A stretch of 64,000 nt of DNA, from assembly GCA_015178975.1 (NCBI GenBank), contig WHVD01000031.1, forward strand, positions 620,001 to 684,000, read 5' to 3'. The position numbers were made by a program, and so were the translations under genes. The stretch comes from Hysterangium stoloniferum (lineage: Eukaryota > Basidiomycota > Agaricomycetes > Hysterangiales > Hysterangiaceae). Numbering within the stretch: the stretch's first letter is position 1; every line of letters begins with the position of its first letter. Shown one piece after another: positions 34,974 to 45,740 of this stretch. A model generated the notes under the pieces. The model ran no database searches. It had not been told where the DNA came from and saw only the letters and a program-made list of their open reading frames with translations.

Positions 34974-35714
34974 GACCCCATTTGGTGCACCAGTTGCACT
35001 TGGGGTCATTTTCGGGCCCTGCTTTAAGGGCTTGTCTTTGTTTTTGTTTCTATAATCAAAAAAAAATTATTAGAAATTTTTAAAATTAGGAAACCAAACC
35101 CACCTTGGGGCTCGATGGCCCCGGTACATCTTTCTCGTCCTCCTCTTCCTCCTCATCATCGGACTCCGAAGGCATTGTGGCCTTGCACTAAAAAAAAAAA
35201 AATCATCAGCAAAGGTTTGCAAAAGAATGGGAACCCACTTACCTTTCCCTCTCGCTTTTTCTTCACCACCTCCTCTCATGCCTGATCAGCCTCCCGCTGC
35301 TTTTTCTTCACAAGCACCAAGTCCCAGTGCTTGTGCACAGCCTCTTCCGCTGCCAGCTTCTTCTCCTCCACCTCAATGGCCGCCAGCTCCTCCTTCTCTT
35401 TCCACTCCTCCTTGTGCGCTTTCCTCTTCTCCTCGAGAAGGTGTCAATGTTCCTGTGCACTAGGTGGTCCACTCGGGACTGACATGGGAGTGACCATCAA
35501 CCGAACCGGGAATGGCTTCAACCCTGAACCTATGGTCATGGTGGTCGAGGGAAGAGAAGTGAAAATTCAAGTGCCAGAACCCCTTGAATTTTTATATGTA
35601 AATTTTTATTGAGTCACATGATGTTTGACACACCAACTGTACCCGACAAAGTTTTTATGTACAGAATCTAGATTTTTTCGGCCTCCTTGGGATTTTGGCC
35701 AAATGGGGGGATAC

Positions 35715-36322
35715 TGTTATGACCGTGTCGCAACCCGACGGTCCCCAAGGTTATCACCACCTATCAATGATTCAAGTCATCACTCAAGTCCTCACATCGG
35801 AATGTTTCACACATGTCTATATATACTTGTAACTCTCGGACTTTTTCCTTTTCTCGTAATCCCCCTCTTGGTTAATGCACAGCCTCCGAACTAATTGTAA
35901 CCTTCCCGTTCCTAGTCAAGCTTATTTGTCAATACCGTTTTCTGCTCTTCTCCTAGTTAGTATCTTCTAGACGCCGAATACTTGTATATGAATCAGTTGT
36001 AGTTGTAGTTACTAGGCAATCAGAATATTGACTCAGAATACCCTCTTACACTCCAAAAGTCTCATACTAAGTACTCCACTATCTGCCTTCATGTGTGCTC
36101 ACTCACTCTCGGCCCCCAACCCCTTGGCCCGACACTTGACTTATCCTTCATTTCTGATTGGTAGTTTTGCCGAGAGGTATTCGTTAGGACTAGTCTTCAC
36201 CCGCCTGAAATTTAAGGACACCCGATGGATAACTGCGAGGGCACAGCACATAAGCTGAAGCCAAGTCCTTCCGATCGGTCCTCGTTGGCTAACCGACATT
36301 AGTCAGTTTTCAGTTCTTAACA
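35715..36322 (+). repeat. 3' LTR of the Gypsy element, internally deleted
   Basis: 608 bp, 136 bp shorter than the 5' LTR. The gap lies after CCTCACATCGGAA, where the 5' LTR continues with GCCGTCGGTC up to CTATGTTTCACACATG. Otherwise the two LTRs are very similar, with mainly C/T and G/A differences. Confidence 0.9.
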
Positions 36323-36327
36323 GGTTG

Positions 36328-36998
36328 AGAACATAACACTCCAGGGTTTGCTGAAGCTCATCCTTCAAATTTTGAAGATAGAGGTCCTCATCCATCCTAC
36401 CATCAATCTTGCTAGCAAAGCCAACTCCCTCCCAAGTCATACAGCCCCACATCATGAGAGAACCTCCTCCAAAGTTCAGAGTTCCCTCTACCAGCCTATC
36501 ATTAGGGCCTTCACCTGCCCATTTCCATGCCCATTTACATTCATCTGACCCTAGGCGATTGATTTGGCTTCATCAGACCATATGACCTTCTTCCAGTCCT
36601 CCATAGTCCAATCCTTGTGAGCATACGCAAAGTCCAAGTGAGCTTTGTGATGCCTGGCAGAAAGAAGGGGGCATTTTGACTTGACTACAGCCTTCATACC
36701 AGCTTTCTTCACGTGGAGGTGGACCGTATTGGCAGAGAGGGACTGGTTGATAATGTTGGTGGGGGGTTTGGTCACTTGGACAGCATTTTCAGCTTTGCCC
36801 AGAGGTGATGAGATGTTAAGCATGTCAGATATTGGTAGGGGAAAGATTTGGGAAGGAGAGAATGTTGTTTGGAGTGAATTTTGGATATATGGCAGATGGG
36901 CTAACACCAGTTCTCTTGGAAATGGCTCCACCAGAGTGGCCAGAATCAAGCAAGGAGAGGATGGTGTGTTGTTGAGTAAGAGAGAGGGATCTGACCAT
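36328..36998 (-). pseudogene. Tc1 C transposase, N-terminal and first catalytic part
   Basis: The minus strand reads from MVRSLSLTQQHTILSLLDSG-like at ~36998 through SANTVHLHVKKAGMKAVVKS and AYAHKDWTMEDWKKVIWSDE (first Asp), then on to about 36328, with frameshifts. The second Asp and the Glu fall on the other side of the insertion. Confidence 0.75.
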
Positions 36999-37370
36999 GA
37001 TGGTGGTTAGGAATCAAGAAGTGTGGGAACTTTTCTAAACTCAGACATACTACTTACATGTATATATTTGTTTGTACCAACAAATAAGGGCCATTATTCT
37101 ATGATTTGACTGAGATCCTAGTCATCAGTTCAAAAGTGAAAAAACCCTTTCCATAGTGTTGCTATTTTAAATTGATCATATCTCTATGCCCTGTGGCCCA
37201 AATCACATGACCCAGAGAGCAGTCCTGTAGCCAAGGGTATGTACTATGTATGACTCCACCAAAGCTAAGCAGAATTCCCATGCTGTAAGGGGGTGCACTT
37301 CACACACCACATTTGGGGTTAGTATGGAAAGAGTTTTTGGAGTCACTGTATGACAGAACAATGCCTCAAG

Positions 37371-38094
37371 TGTGGGGCTCTGACTATTTGTCTTGTCTTT
37401 ATCTCAGTTTGAATTTGTCTTTATTTTAGTTTAGTCTAGTTTATTTAGTCATGTGATATAAAGTTTAAATTTTAATTAGTTTCTTCTTCTTTAGTATGAA
37501 TACTTCAGGATGTACAGTACATAACTGTCACAAACATACAAACTCAAATTTTGATAATAATCAATTTAATATTTCTTCAACATTCCTTCGACAATCTCGA
37601 ATATCTTCAACTTGTCTCAGTTTGACATCATTGATGATTTCACTTTGATATCATATTATCATCATAGGTAAATGATATATAGTATATAAGGGCAATGATA
37701 GGAATGAAGGAAGTCAGTCAGAAAACCTGTACTATATTATATTATAATTGTATTATATAATTGTCAAACTTTTTCTGAGCCTTTCTTCGACTTGATTATT
37801 CATGAGCCTCTGCCTTTGCCTCATGCTTTATCAACAGGACGAATTAATACCTCGTCAAACGAGGCATCTATTATTTGATATTGTTGAATATTCTTCAATT
37901 GTTTATTTGACTTTATTGAGTAAAATTCGATTTGTGACAATAACTAGACCCCAGTTTCAATCTCTTAGGATTTCCACTAAATACAAGTGTGATATTCTCA
38001 AGTCATTAGAACTTCTATCCCTCTACTCCTTATCCTTGTCTGATCTCTCCTTCCTTCTTTGTGTTTTGGTAGCCTTGTTAGTGTTTCCCTAACA
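37371..38094 (+). mobile_element. Solo LTR (family delta)
   Basis: TGTGGGGCTC..TTTCCCTAACA, 724 bp, with target duplication TCAAG (37366-37370 and 38095-38099). It lacks the ATAAGCTGAAGCC block of the other families, so it is probably a different lineage. AT-rich, with a TATATAAGGGC promoter-like stretch near 37682. Confidence 0.85.
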
Positions 38095-39172
38095 TCAAGA
38101 GGTTAGAAGAGCTGATTAAAGACTATCAAAAATATTGCTAGGTATGTCCAGCTCTTGTTTACTTCAGGTTTACATCTGCTTTTATCTCAGGAAGTAACAA
38201 TGGAATACAAGAAGGACTTCAGCTTTTTGAAGAAACATTATGTATCACATGTTGTTGCAAATATACACCAGAAAGGGATGACTGATAACATGTCCATGTG
38301 TCCAGGGCAGGGATTTCAGCAAGAGATGGCTGAGACATACAGTATTAACAGATAAATAGCAGGCAAGGTGAGAACCAGGTGTCTCTTACTTGCCAACTTT
38401 GATAATTTGCCATTAGCAGCTCATCTGTATGGCTCAGATGGTCAGAATTGATGAAACCCAGGAAGGGGATATGTATACATATATGCATGGCCATTGATAA
38501 TGACAAGAAGGCCCATGATCTCCAAGCCTAAACAGACATTGGGGATGGCAAAATTTCAAGAGAGTTGGAGTTGGACAATCTTGAGCAACATTTGGCTCAC
38601 TTAGTGAAACTCATGGATGCTCAAGACCTAGATAAGATATTCACACCAACTGGCTATGACTATGTGTATCTCTGTTGATGAGCATCTTCAGTCAATGCTT
38701 ATACATACATAGCTTTCTGAAGAAGCTCCTCACTATTAAGATATAATTTGTGTACATTCTTTTTATTTTGGAACAGGTTTCATCTCAAATATCCAATTTT
38801 CAACAGGTTCAGCCATTCAAATGTGTTTACCTCATGTATCAATCTACACAGGACTGGATGGAGGCTCATGATATTTTGCATCACAATCCAAATTTCCACC
38901 AGTGTCAGTGGACTGTGTAATTTTCAATGAGGACAGCCCTAGAACCACAGTTGTTTGTCTTTGCTCATTATTGCAATGTCAATTACCCTCTGGAAAGGTG
39001 GTCAATATGGCACTAATGCATGCTTTCTGTTAGGATCCCAGTCATTTGGCCCCCCCACAACCTTGTTTTACTCCCCCCACCCTCTGGTGTCCTGCCCTTG
39101 GTATCTTCAACCATGGTGTCACCACCCATGGCATGCCAACTCTTGCAGGTAATCATCAGAATAAATGGAGTC

Positions 39173-40150
39173 TATATCCTTTTATTCCCTACTCTTGGAA
39201 TGAATGTGATATTTCTGAACCAGAGGAGACTGAATATCAGGTATTCTACTATCAATTTCAAAATCTGATATAGATTAATACTCATACTTTCATGTAGCGT
39301 GGGCCAGAATTTAGTGAAGGCGGTGAACCAGACACTGAAGAATCTATATTTTCCCTCTAAATAGACCAAATCCCTGACCAGCTCAGAAGTGAAAAGCAGA
39401 GGGAATGTGTGAGGAAGCTTTGTTTGAGAAGCAGTCTAAAAGAATACTCAGAACATGACCCAGGTTGAATTATAAAGAGACTTAAAGGTATAAAATGTTT
39501 TCATGCAAATAAACAGATTTTCTGTATATATGTAATTTGCATTTTAAGAGCATATACATAACACAATATAGAGCATTTCACACATAGTATTAGACATTTT
39601 TTAGAGCCTCTGTCATCCATAAGTAAAGTTGTTACTTGATATGCCAAAATAGAAAGGGAATGGTGGTTTTTCTGTAAAGAGATATAAGTTAAATGCAATG
39701 TGATGTAATACCATATTCAGATTGGATTACAAATACTGTTCTACATGTATTATAGATAGAGGAGTTATTTTAATATGTAAGAGGTTATCCAAATATCAAA
39801 ACAAGTTCACATACAGTTCTGATCAAGGTCACAATGACAATTGAGTCTGAACATCACAAATGAATGGTGTATTTCCAAGGTTACTAACCCTTCCTTCATG
39901 TTGACAACCAATATAGACCAATTATGATATTGATCATAGTGAATGTAGTCATATTGGTAAACCCCTGAGCTGCTTCCTCATTGCCATCACCAGTGTGTCC
40001 ACAGTGACATGAGATTGGAAATAGTGGAGTCCATATTCTTTTATTCCTTACTCTTGGAATGAATGTGATATTCCTGAACCAGAGGAGACTGAATATCAGG
40101 TATTCACTATCAATTTCAAAATCTGATGCTCATAATTTCATGTAATATGG
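39173..40150 (+). repeat. Direct repeat within the Helitron N-terminal part
   Basis: A segment of ~100 bp (CTACTCTTGGAATGAATGTG, then CTGAACCAGAGGAGACTGAA) at 39190-39270 recurs at 40045-40135. A second short match, ATCCCAGTCATYTGGCCCCC, is found at 39034 and 40169 but in the opposite relative order. This suggests an internal duplication and rearrangement. Confidence 0.7.
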
Positions 40151-40433
40151 GTTTAGTGAATTGTTAGTATCCCAGTCATCTGGCCCCCCACAACCTCATT
40201 TTGCATTAGAGCATAGGTATGCATGTAACCAGGACAAAAGAATCAATGCTACAACTCTTTCTGGATTACAGGATATGATGCTAGAATTTAATCCTTTTGT
40301 TCACATCTATAAACAGGCCATGACATGTCTGAGAGACCAACCAATCACTCCTCAGCTCCAGGTCAGGCTGACATATAAGGCTCATACAGATCCAAGGTGA
40401 TACAACATTCCAATGGGGGTTGAATTGGCAGTC

Positions 40434-41240
40434 TGTTACAACCAGAAAACCTGCCGGACTCTGGGCACTAACTTATATGCACCCACACCCTACATGCACC
40501 AGTCATCAGTTTACTGGAATACCCACCAGACTCTGGACATCAGACCTGTGGGTGCTCAACCTTCATTACTTCATGTATCAGTCATGGGAATACGTGCTGG
40601 AACTGACACCTGTCTATCTCCAACCCTGTCCCACATACCAGTCACCAGACTCTGCCTGGAAAACTCAACAGCTCTCTAACTGAGCCCCATTCCCATTATG
40701 GTCAAATGACCTGTCACATTTTGGACTCCACTCTGCTCTGTTCCATTCCTAACACCAAGTTTGGTGTTTACTTATCTTATCTCATTTCATGTTTACTAGT
40801 TTGGATTTCATTATTACTGGATTTGGTATGACATACATTCCACAGTCTACATAGTCTGGCAGATGTTGTACATACAATCCAGTTAGAAAATCAGCTTAGA
40901 GTCTCCCCAGTAATCTCAGTACATTTTCCACTCTAATCTCCTTTTTGAAACACATTGCTATTTACCTTGTTGGAGCCCATGGGCTCCAACCCATCTATCA
41001 CTCAACCTCCAATCTATCCATCACTCAACCTCTGACTCATCACCTTCCCCCCCCCCCTGACCCCTCAACTTCTGTGGGATTCCTGCAGTTGACTCCCCAA
41101 CCTCTCAACCCACCAACTACCCCTGGACTCCCCAGGATTCCCATCCACCCATCTGAAATTGGATGACATGATCTCATGAGGGCACAGCCTATAAGCTGAA
41201 GCCAAGTCCTACTAGCTTTCCTGCAGGTTGACTCTTAACA
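40434..41240 (+). mobile_element. Solo LTR (family beta), CpG-decayed copy
   Basis: TGTTACAACCAG..GACTCTTAACA, 807 bp, with target duplication CAGTC (40429-40433 and 41241-41245), inserted in Helitron coding sequence. Aligned to the copy at 16530-17349, most CG pairs of that copy read TG or CA here. Confidence 0.92.
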
Positions 41241-41887
41241 CAGTCTTCCTCCCAGGGGATAGTACTTGTACTGACAGAAGGGACATTGAGCTTAATTATC
41301 AGGGTGGGGGATTTAGAAGAATCTTTGAAAATAATCCTTTGTATGCCCCACTCCATTATGTGCTATTCTTTCCAAGAGGAGAGTGAGGCTGGAGCTGGGA
41401 TATTCCCTATGCAAATGAAGCACTCCCTCCTGAGATTGCCCCAGCCCCAGCAGTCATTGAGGAGATTGCTCCAGAGCCAGAAGTCCTTGAACCAGCTCCT
41501 GAGGAGATAGTACATGATTTGCCAGAGGTGGTGATTCCTCAACCTGAAGTGGTTCCCCAAGTTGTTCCTCTCCCACCTGAGCAAATAGATATTCCACTTG
41601 ATGATGCTATACCACCTCCTGAGCCAGCTATGGAACAGGATGAGGAGTAGGGAATTACTGAAGAACTTGAACCTGAACAAGTGACAGAGAATAGGCAGAA
41701 GAAAAAGCTGACAAAAGTCTCCCAGATAAAGTATTATGCTTACTGATTCTTTCAAAGAGTTGGTGAAGCAACAACAATTCTGAGGGGTGGAAAACTGCTT
41801 AAACATTACATTGTAGATGCATGGGCAGTAGCAGAGCAAAGCAGGCTATCATGGATAAGACACAATCAAGGCACTTTATGGGCTGAA

Positions 41888-42352
41888 ATGTACCATCAGG
41901 TAGTTGATGCCTTCACAGTACAGGATAATAACCAGCAACCTGAGCCAAATGAAATTGGAAGTAGATTTATACTGCAAACCTTTCAAGGTAGCAGTTGGGA
42001 TATGATGGAAAATTTGCAAAATTCATTAGCTATATCCTGCAAATATGGCAATGCAAGCATGTTTATTACTATTACAGCCAACCACAAATGGAGGGAAATA
42101 ACTGAAGTACTTCTTCCAGGACAAACTGCAGCTGATCGCCCAGATACATATAGTGTCATGTGTTTTTGCATTGAAAAGGCACACTTGCTTCACCTCATTA
42201 TGAAAAAGGATTTCTTTGGCAAAACAGTTGCCTGTGTCCATACCATTGAATTTCAGAAGTGTGGACTCCCTCATATGCATTTGCTTATATGGTTTGAAGA
42301 GGAGGCAGGGCTTCAGACTCCTGCAGAAGTTGATTCTATGATATCTGTGTAG
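41888..42352 (+). pseudogene. Helitron Rep (helitron-like) domain, first part
   Basis: A 154-codon frame with GSRFILQTFQGSSWDMMENL, NASMFITITANHKWREI and CVHTIEFQKCGLPHMHLLIW. His-Met-His is the HUH metal-binding motif of the rolling-circle nuclease. The domain continues beyond the Tc1 insertion with GEKYIKDNKCTKHFPKPFHE at ~43970. It is incomplete without the rest. Confidence 0.82.
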
Positions 42353-42413
42353 AGTTTCAAGATCAAGATGAGCAACCAAAGCTTTATAAGTTGGTATCTG
42401 AACTCATGATGTA

Positions 42414-43959
42414 CAGTGGCTTCCAAAACTGTCCCAATGTTTTGGTAATTCTCAATAAATGCTTTATAACCTACCAAATAAAATTTCTAAAATAGTGAAA
42501 ATATTCCACATATACCTTAGCATACTAGTGTTGATATACCCAAATATGACATAATATATATGGATATTGGTGTCACAGTGAATATTTAAAAATGACCAAT
42601 CATTGGGACAGTTTTGCAACCCTCTCTTTCATACATTTCATTATATCATATTATATTCTAGAGGGCTATGAAAATTACAGGAAAAATCACATGACATCTA
42701 ATGTTCTAATTCATATGTGGCATGAAATGTCACATTTTAACTATCATTCTTATCATGAAAGCTATTTCCCCTCTCAAAAGAGAACAAGCCATCTCCCTCC
42801 TACAAAAATGGACTCTTCAATAGGAATGTAGCCTCTATAACAGGTCCTAGCAAGGCTACTATCAGTATAATTGCTCAGGAGATGGAGATAGACAAAGAAA
42901 ACCTGAAAGGAGGATGTCCATCCAAGCTTTCTGTGATCATGCATCAAATCACCTTTGGCCAGCTAGATAATGCTGTCCAAGCCACACATTACATTAACAG
43001 TATCAATCAATATAATGTGTCACCTAACACAGTCAGGAGGACCTTGAAACAGCATGGTTTCAAAGCAGTAGTCAAGGCAAAAAGGCCCGTATTGAAGGCT
43101 CAACATAGAAAGGCCAGGATAAGCTTTGCCCTCAAATACCAACATTGGACAGTGGATGACTGGAAGAGGGTATTGTGGACTGATGAGACCAAAATCAATA
43201 GGATTAGGTCAGATGGACATCAATATGTGTAGAAGAAAGCTGGAGAACCACTTTCTGATAGGATAACCCAACCTACTGTCAAGCATGGAGGTGGAAATAT
43301 CATGGTCTGGGGCTGTATGGGTTGGAATGGAGTTGGAAGGCTTGCAGAGGTTGAAGGAAGGATGTATTCTGCACAATATGTGGAGATCCTGGATCAGAAC
43401 CTGTCCCAGTGGAGATTCCAAAAGATAAGGCCATTTTCCAGCAAGATAATGATGACAAGAATGGTTTACTAAAAAAAGATTCAGGTATTAGACTGGCAAG
43501 CACAGTCTCCTGATCTAAATCCCATAGAGCATCTTTGTAATCACCTGAAGAAACAGCTACAAAAATATTCCTCACCACCAAAGGGAGTTTGGGAGTTATG
43601 GGAGAGGGTGGAAGTGGAATGGCCAAAGATTGAGCCTCAGGAGTGTCAGAAACTGATAGAAAGTATGTCCAGAATACTTGATGCTGTAATAAAGGTTAAG
43701 GGAGGCCATACAAAGTACTAGAATAACAAGATATCTGATTCAAAAAGAGTGGTTGCAAAACTCTCCCAATGATTGGTCATTTTTAAATATTCACTGTGAC
43801 ACCAATATCCATCTATATTATGTATTATTTGGGTATATCAAAGCCACTATGCTACGGTATATGTGGGAATATTGTCACTATTTTAGAAAATTTATTTGGT
43901 AGGTTATAAAGCATTTATTGAGAATTACCAAAACATTGGGACAGTTTTGGAAGCCACTG
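42414..43959 (+). mobile_element. Tc1 element B inside the Helitron
   Basis: 1546 bp, flanked by TA (42412-42413 and 43960-43961). The tips are CAGTGGCTTCCAAAACTGTC and its inverse. The ~200-bp inverted repeats are closely related to those of Tc1 A, including the inner CATTGGGACAGTTTTG. Confidence 0.93.
42755..43721 (+). pseudogene. Tc1 B transposase, broken
   Basis: MKAISPLKREQAISLLQ is followed by a 1-nt insertion (TACAAAAATGG), then the helix-turn-helix continues in another frame. [11 protein letters not shown] (first Asp) is at ~43175. A TAG at 43230 replaces a Trp codon. The second-Asp region is partly deleted (CCAGCAAGATAATGATGACA), and DLNPIEHLCNHLKKQLQK follows. It is not functional. 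Confidence 0.88.
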
Positions 43960-43964
43960 TATGT

Positions 43965-44820
43965 GGTGAAAAATATATCAAAGATAACAAATGCACAAAG
44001 CATTTTCCCAAGCCCTTTCATGAATCTACAAGTATAAATAAAGATGGCTATTCAAAGTACTGCCATAGAAATGATGGCAGAAAACATAAAGTCAGAGGTC
44101 ATGAGCTAGACAATCATCATGTTGTCCCTTTACTGTGCTGCCCTTCTTCTCATTCTGGAATGTCATATCAATGTTGAGATGACTTTTAATGTTCGCTCCA
44201 TTAAATATATTCACAAGTATATATACAAAGGACATGATCACACAACAATGGGGTTTGGAAAGAACAAGGATGAAATTCAACAATATATTGATGCCTGCTA
44301 TGTCAGTGCACATGAAGCCTTTTGGAGACTTTTGGAAAATGAGATACATACTCAAATACCTTCTGTCGTAGCCCTCCCTGTGCATTTAGAGAATAAACAG
44401 TCAGTTATCTTTGATGGCATGGAAGGTCCAGAAGAGGCTTAGGATGCTGCCCATTGTTCCAAGACCAAGTTGATGGCATACTTTGATGCCAATGCTAAAA
44501 ATGCAATAGGCCTTAATGGTAGAGCAGCCAATTCACTTCACTATGTTGAGTTTCCAGAATTTTTCATGTGGAATTCAAAAAACAGAAAATGGAATACAAG
44601 GAAAAGCAAATTTGCCATTGGACATATTCATTTTGCAGGACCCTCAAGTGGCCCAAGGTTCTTCCTACAGACTTTACTCACAGTTGTCAAGGGGGCAACT
44701 TCTTTTGAAGATCTCAGGACCTGGGTCTATCCTTCCTTCCAAGCAGCTTGCATGGCATATGGTCTACTTGAAGATGATAAAGAATGGAAGTTGTGTCTTC
44801 AAGAGGAAAAGGCTATGTAG
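43965..44820 (+). pseudogene. Helitron Rep domain, second part
   Basis: GEKYIKDNKCTKHFPKPFHE, then the tyrosine-containing KYIHKYIYKGHDHTTMGF, AYFDANAKNAIG, and LHYVEFPEFFMWNSKNRKW to ARGKRTSFEDLRT-like text. It is split over several frames by small indels and stops (44440, 44818). Confidence 0.8.
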
Positions 44821-44925
44821 ACTGGATCTCAATTAAGGAGACTGTTTGCTACTATTCTCAGCCAATGCTTTCCTTTTGATCCAGCTGCACTCTGGCATGA
44901 ATTCAAAGCAGACATTTGTGATGAT

Positions 44926-45470
44926 TTGGAATACTTCAGACACATCTTAATGAGCAGAATCCATCTGCTGAGGCAGTCTATGACTTTGGCCTTTTTAAGC
45001 TTGTTGAAATTCTTCATAAAAGTGGGAAACCACTCTCAGAGTACCCTCATATGTATGCCTCAATTTACAGAGCCATGGGAAGACAGAGTGGGAAATCAAT
45101 TCATCAATGAACAAAGGGCTTATGACCAGGCAACTAAGCAAATAAAAGCAGATATAAATATTGAAAAGTTGAATGAGGGCCAGAGGGTTGGATACAATCA
45201 AATTATGGATGCTGTCATTGCAAGGCATGAAACTGGAGTAGATGGAAAGCTTTTCTTTTTGAATGGACCTGGGGGTACTGGAAAATCATTTGTTTGGAAT
45301 ACTTTGGCACATGCCTGCAGAGGCAAAGGACTCATTGCACTTTGTGTTGCCTTCTCTGGCATTGCTTTACTTATTTTGAGTGGTGGGCAGACATCTCACA
45401 GCATGTTTCAAATTCCCCTTGAAGTTGATGAGAAATCCATCTGTACAATGAACAAATCGAGTGAGTATAG
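44926..45470 (+). pseudogene. Helitron PIF1-type helicase, N-terminal fragment
   Basis: The frame shows INIEKLNEGQRVGYNQIMDA and KLFFLNGPGGTGKSFVWNTL (Walker A), then GLIALCVAFSGIALLILSGG and QTSHSMFQIPLEVDEKSIC. This is the start of the helicase fused to Rep in Helitrons. It ends around 45460 in unrelated sequence, long before the remaining helicase motifs. It cannot be functional. Confidence 0.82.
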
Positions 45471-45571
45471 TGTCGATGTAGGGACCTTGAGATATTTTTA
45501 GTGTCCCATTCATCTGTGTGAGAGATACTGCAAAATATATTCCAAAATATAGTCCAGACAGGCCCACACTA

Positions 45572-45660
45572 CAGTGAGGGACAAAACCCTTCCAATGATT
45601 TTTAGTTGTGCAAAGATTCTTGAATAACTCAAGAACCACTGTAGCTACAGACCTAAAATT
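45572..45660 (+). repeat. Tc1-type terminal sequence at the left edge of the satellite
   Basis: TA followed by CAGTGAGGGACAAAACCCTT and CCAATG. Compare CCAGGGACAAAACCATTCCA at 58481, next to the transposase D gene. It looks like the outer tip of a family-D Tc1. Its partner at the far right is not visible in this window. Confidence 0.6.
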
Positions 45661-45740
45661 TGAGGAGTAGTTAGGTCTATGCATATATAGTAAAGTTGGT
45701 TGGTGGTTCCGTGTGGGCGGATTAGTCACTAATGTACGTA
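45660..45740 (+). repeat. Partial core module (E0)
   Basis: ATATATAGTAAAGTTG, then TTGGTGGTTCCGTGTGGGCG and TTAGTCACTAAT. It matches the second half of the cores at 48850 (ATATAGTAAAGTTGCTTGGT) and 53510 (CCTTGGTGGGTCCGTGGGCG). Confidence 0.7.

Larger units (their letters stand above)
32469..35480 (-). pseudogene. Antisense accessory gene: charged coiled coil plus cysteine cluster
   Basis: Read on the minus strand between the chromodomain and the 3' LTR. A Lys/Glu-rich helical exon (EEKRKAHKEEWKEKEELAAI, then LVLVKKKQREADQA) is followed by a GTAAGT..TTTTTTTAG intron and an acidic exon (MPSESDDEEEEEDEKD). After another intron comes a cysteine-rich part with two CxxCx6C clusters (around 34995-34965 and 32875-32840), then a coiled coil (TEQLRLLGVRLEKQTSIIES) and a Gly/Glu tail. 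TGA codons at 32735 and near 35307 interrupt it. The 2.06-kb insertion at 32914-34973 sits exactly within the first cysteine cluster region. Comparable Cys-cluster proteins are numerous in mushroom genomes. The function is unknown. Confidence 0.65.
27541..36322 (+). mobile_element. Full-length Ty3/Gypsy element with chromodomain, inactivated
   Basis: The 5' LTR is 27541-28284 and the 3' LTR 35715-36322. The 5-bp duplication GGTTG lies at 27536-27540 and 36323-36327. A purine-rich tract (AAATGGGGGGATAC) precedes the 3' LTR. The order is gag, protease, reverse transcriptase, (RNase H missing), integrase, chromodomain, then an antisense cysteine-cluster gene. pol carries five in-frame TGA stops and a deletion. 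A 2.06-kb LTR-like element is nested at 32914-34973. Confidence 0.95.
26997..37348 (-). mobile_element. Tc1 element C, split by a complete Gypsy element
   Basis: The left end is CAGTGACTCCAAAAACCCTT, preceded by TA (26995-26996). The right end is AGGGTTTTTGGAGTCACTG-like (GAGTTTTTGGAGTCACTG), followed by TA (37349-37350). Inverted repeats of ~200 bp include GGGTCATGTGATTTGGGCCA on the left and its complement near 37200. Without the Gypsy insertion and its duplication, the element is 1565 bp. It is a different Tc1 lineage from A and B, judging by its tips and protein. Confidence 0.9.
38100..45470 (+). mobile_element. Broken Helitron, interrupted by a solo LTR and a Tc1
   Basis: The N-terminal region is recognisable by LSGLQDMMLEFNPFVHIYKQ (~40255-40320) and RRYNIPMGVELAV, interrupted by the LTR at 40434-41240. 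It then continues with RRDIELN and an FENNPLYAPLHYVLFFP-like stretch from 41280. The HUH endonuclease motif GLPHMHLLIW is at ~42250-42285. A Tc1 (42414-43959) splits what follows. The tyrosine motif KYIHKYIYKGHDHT is at ~44205-44240, and the helicase Walker A GPGGTGKSFVW near 45265-45297. The frames are short and separated by stops and shifts. The helicase ends soon after Walker A, so the 3' end is missing. I cannot define the left border. Confidence 0.8.
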
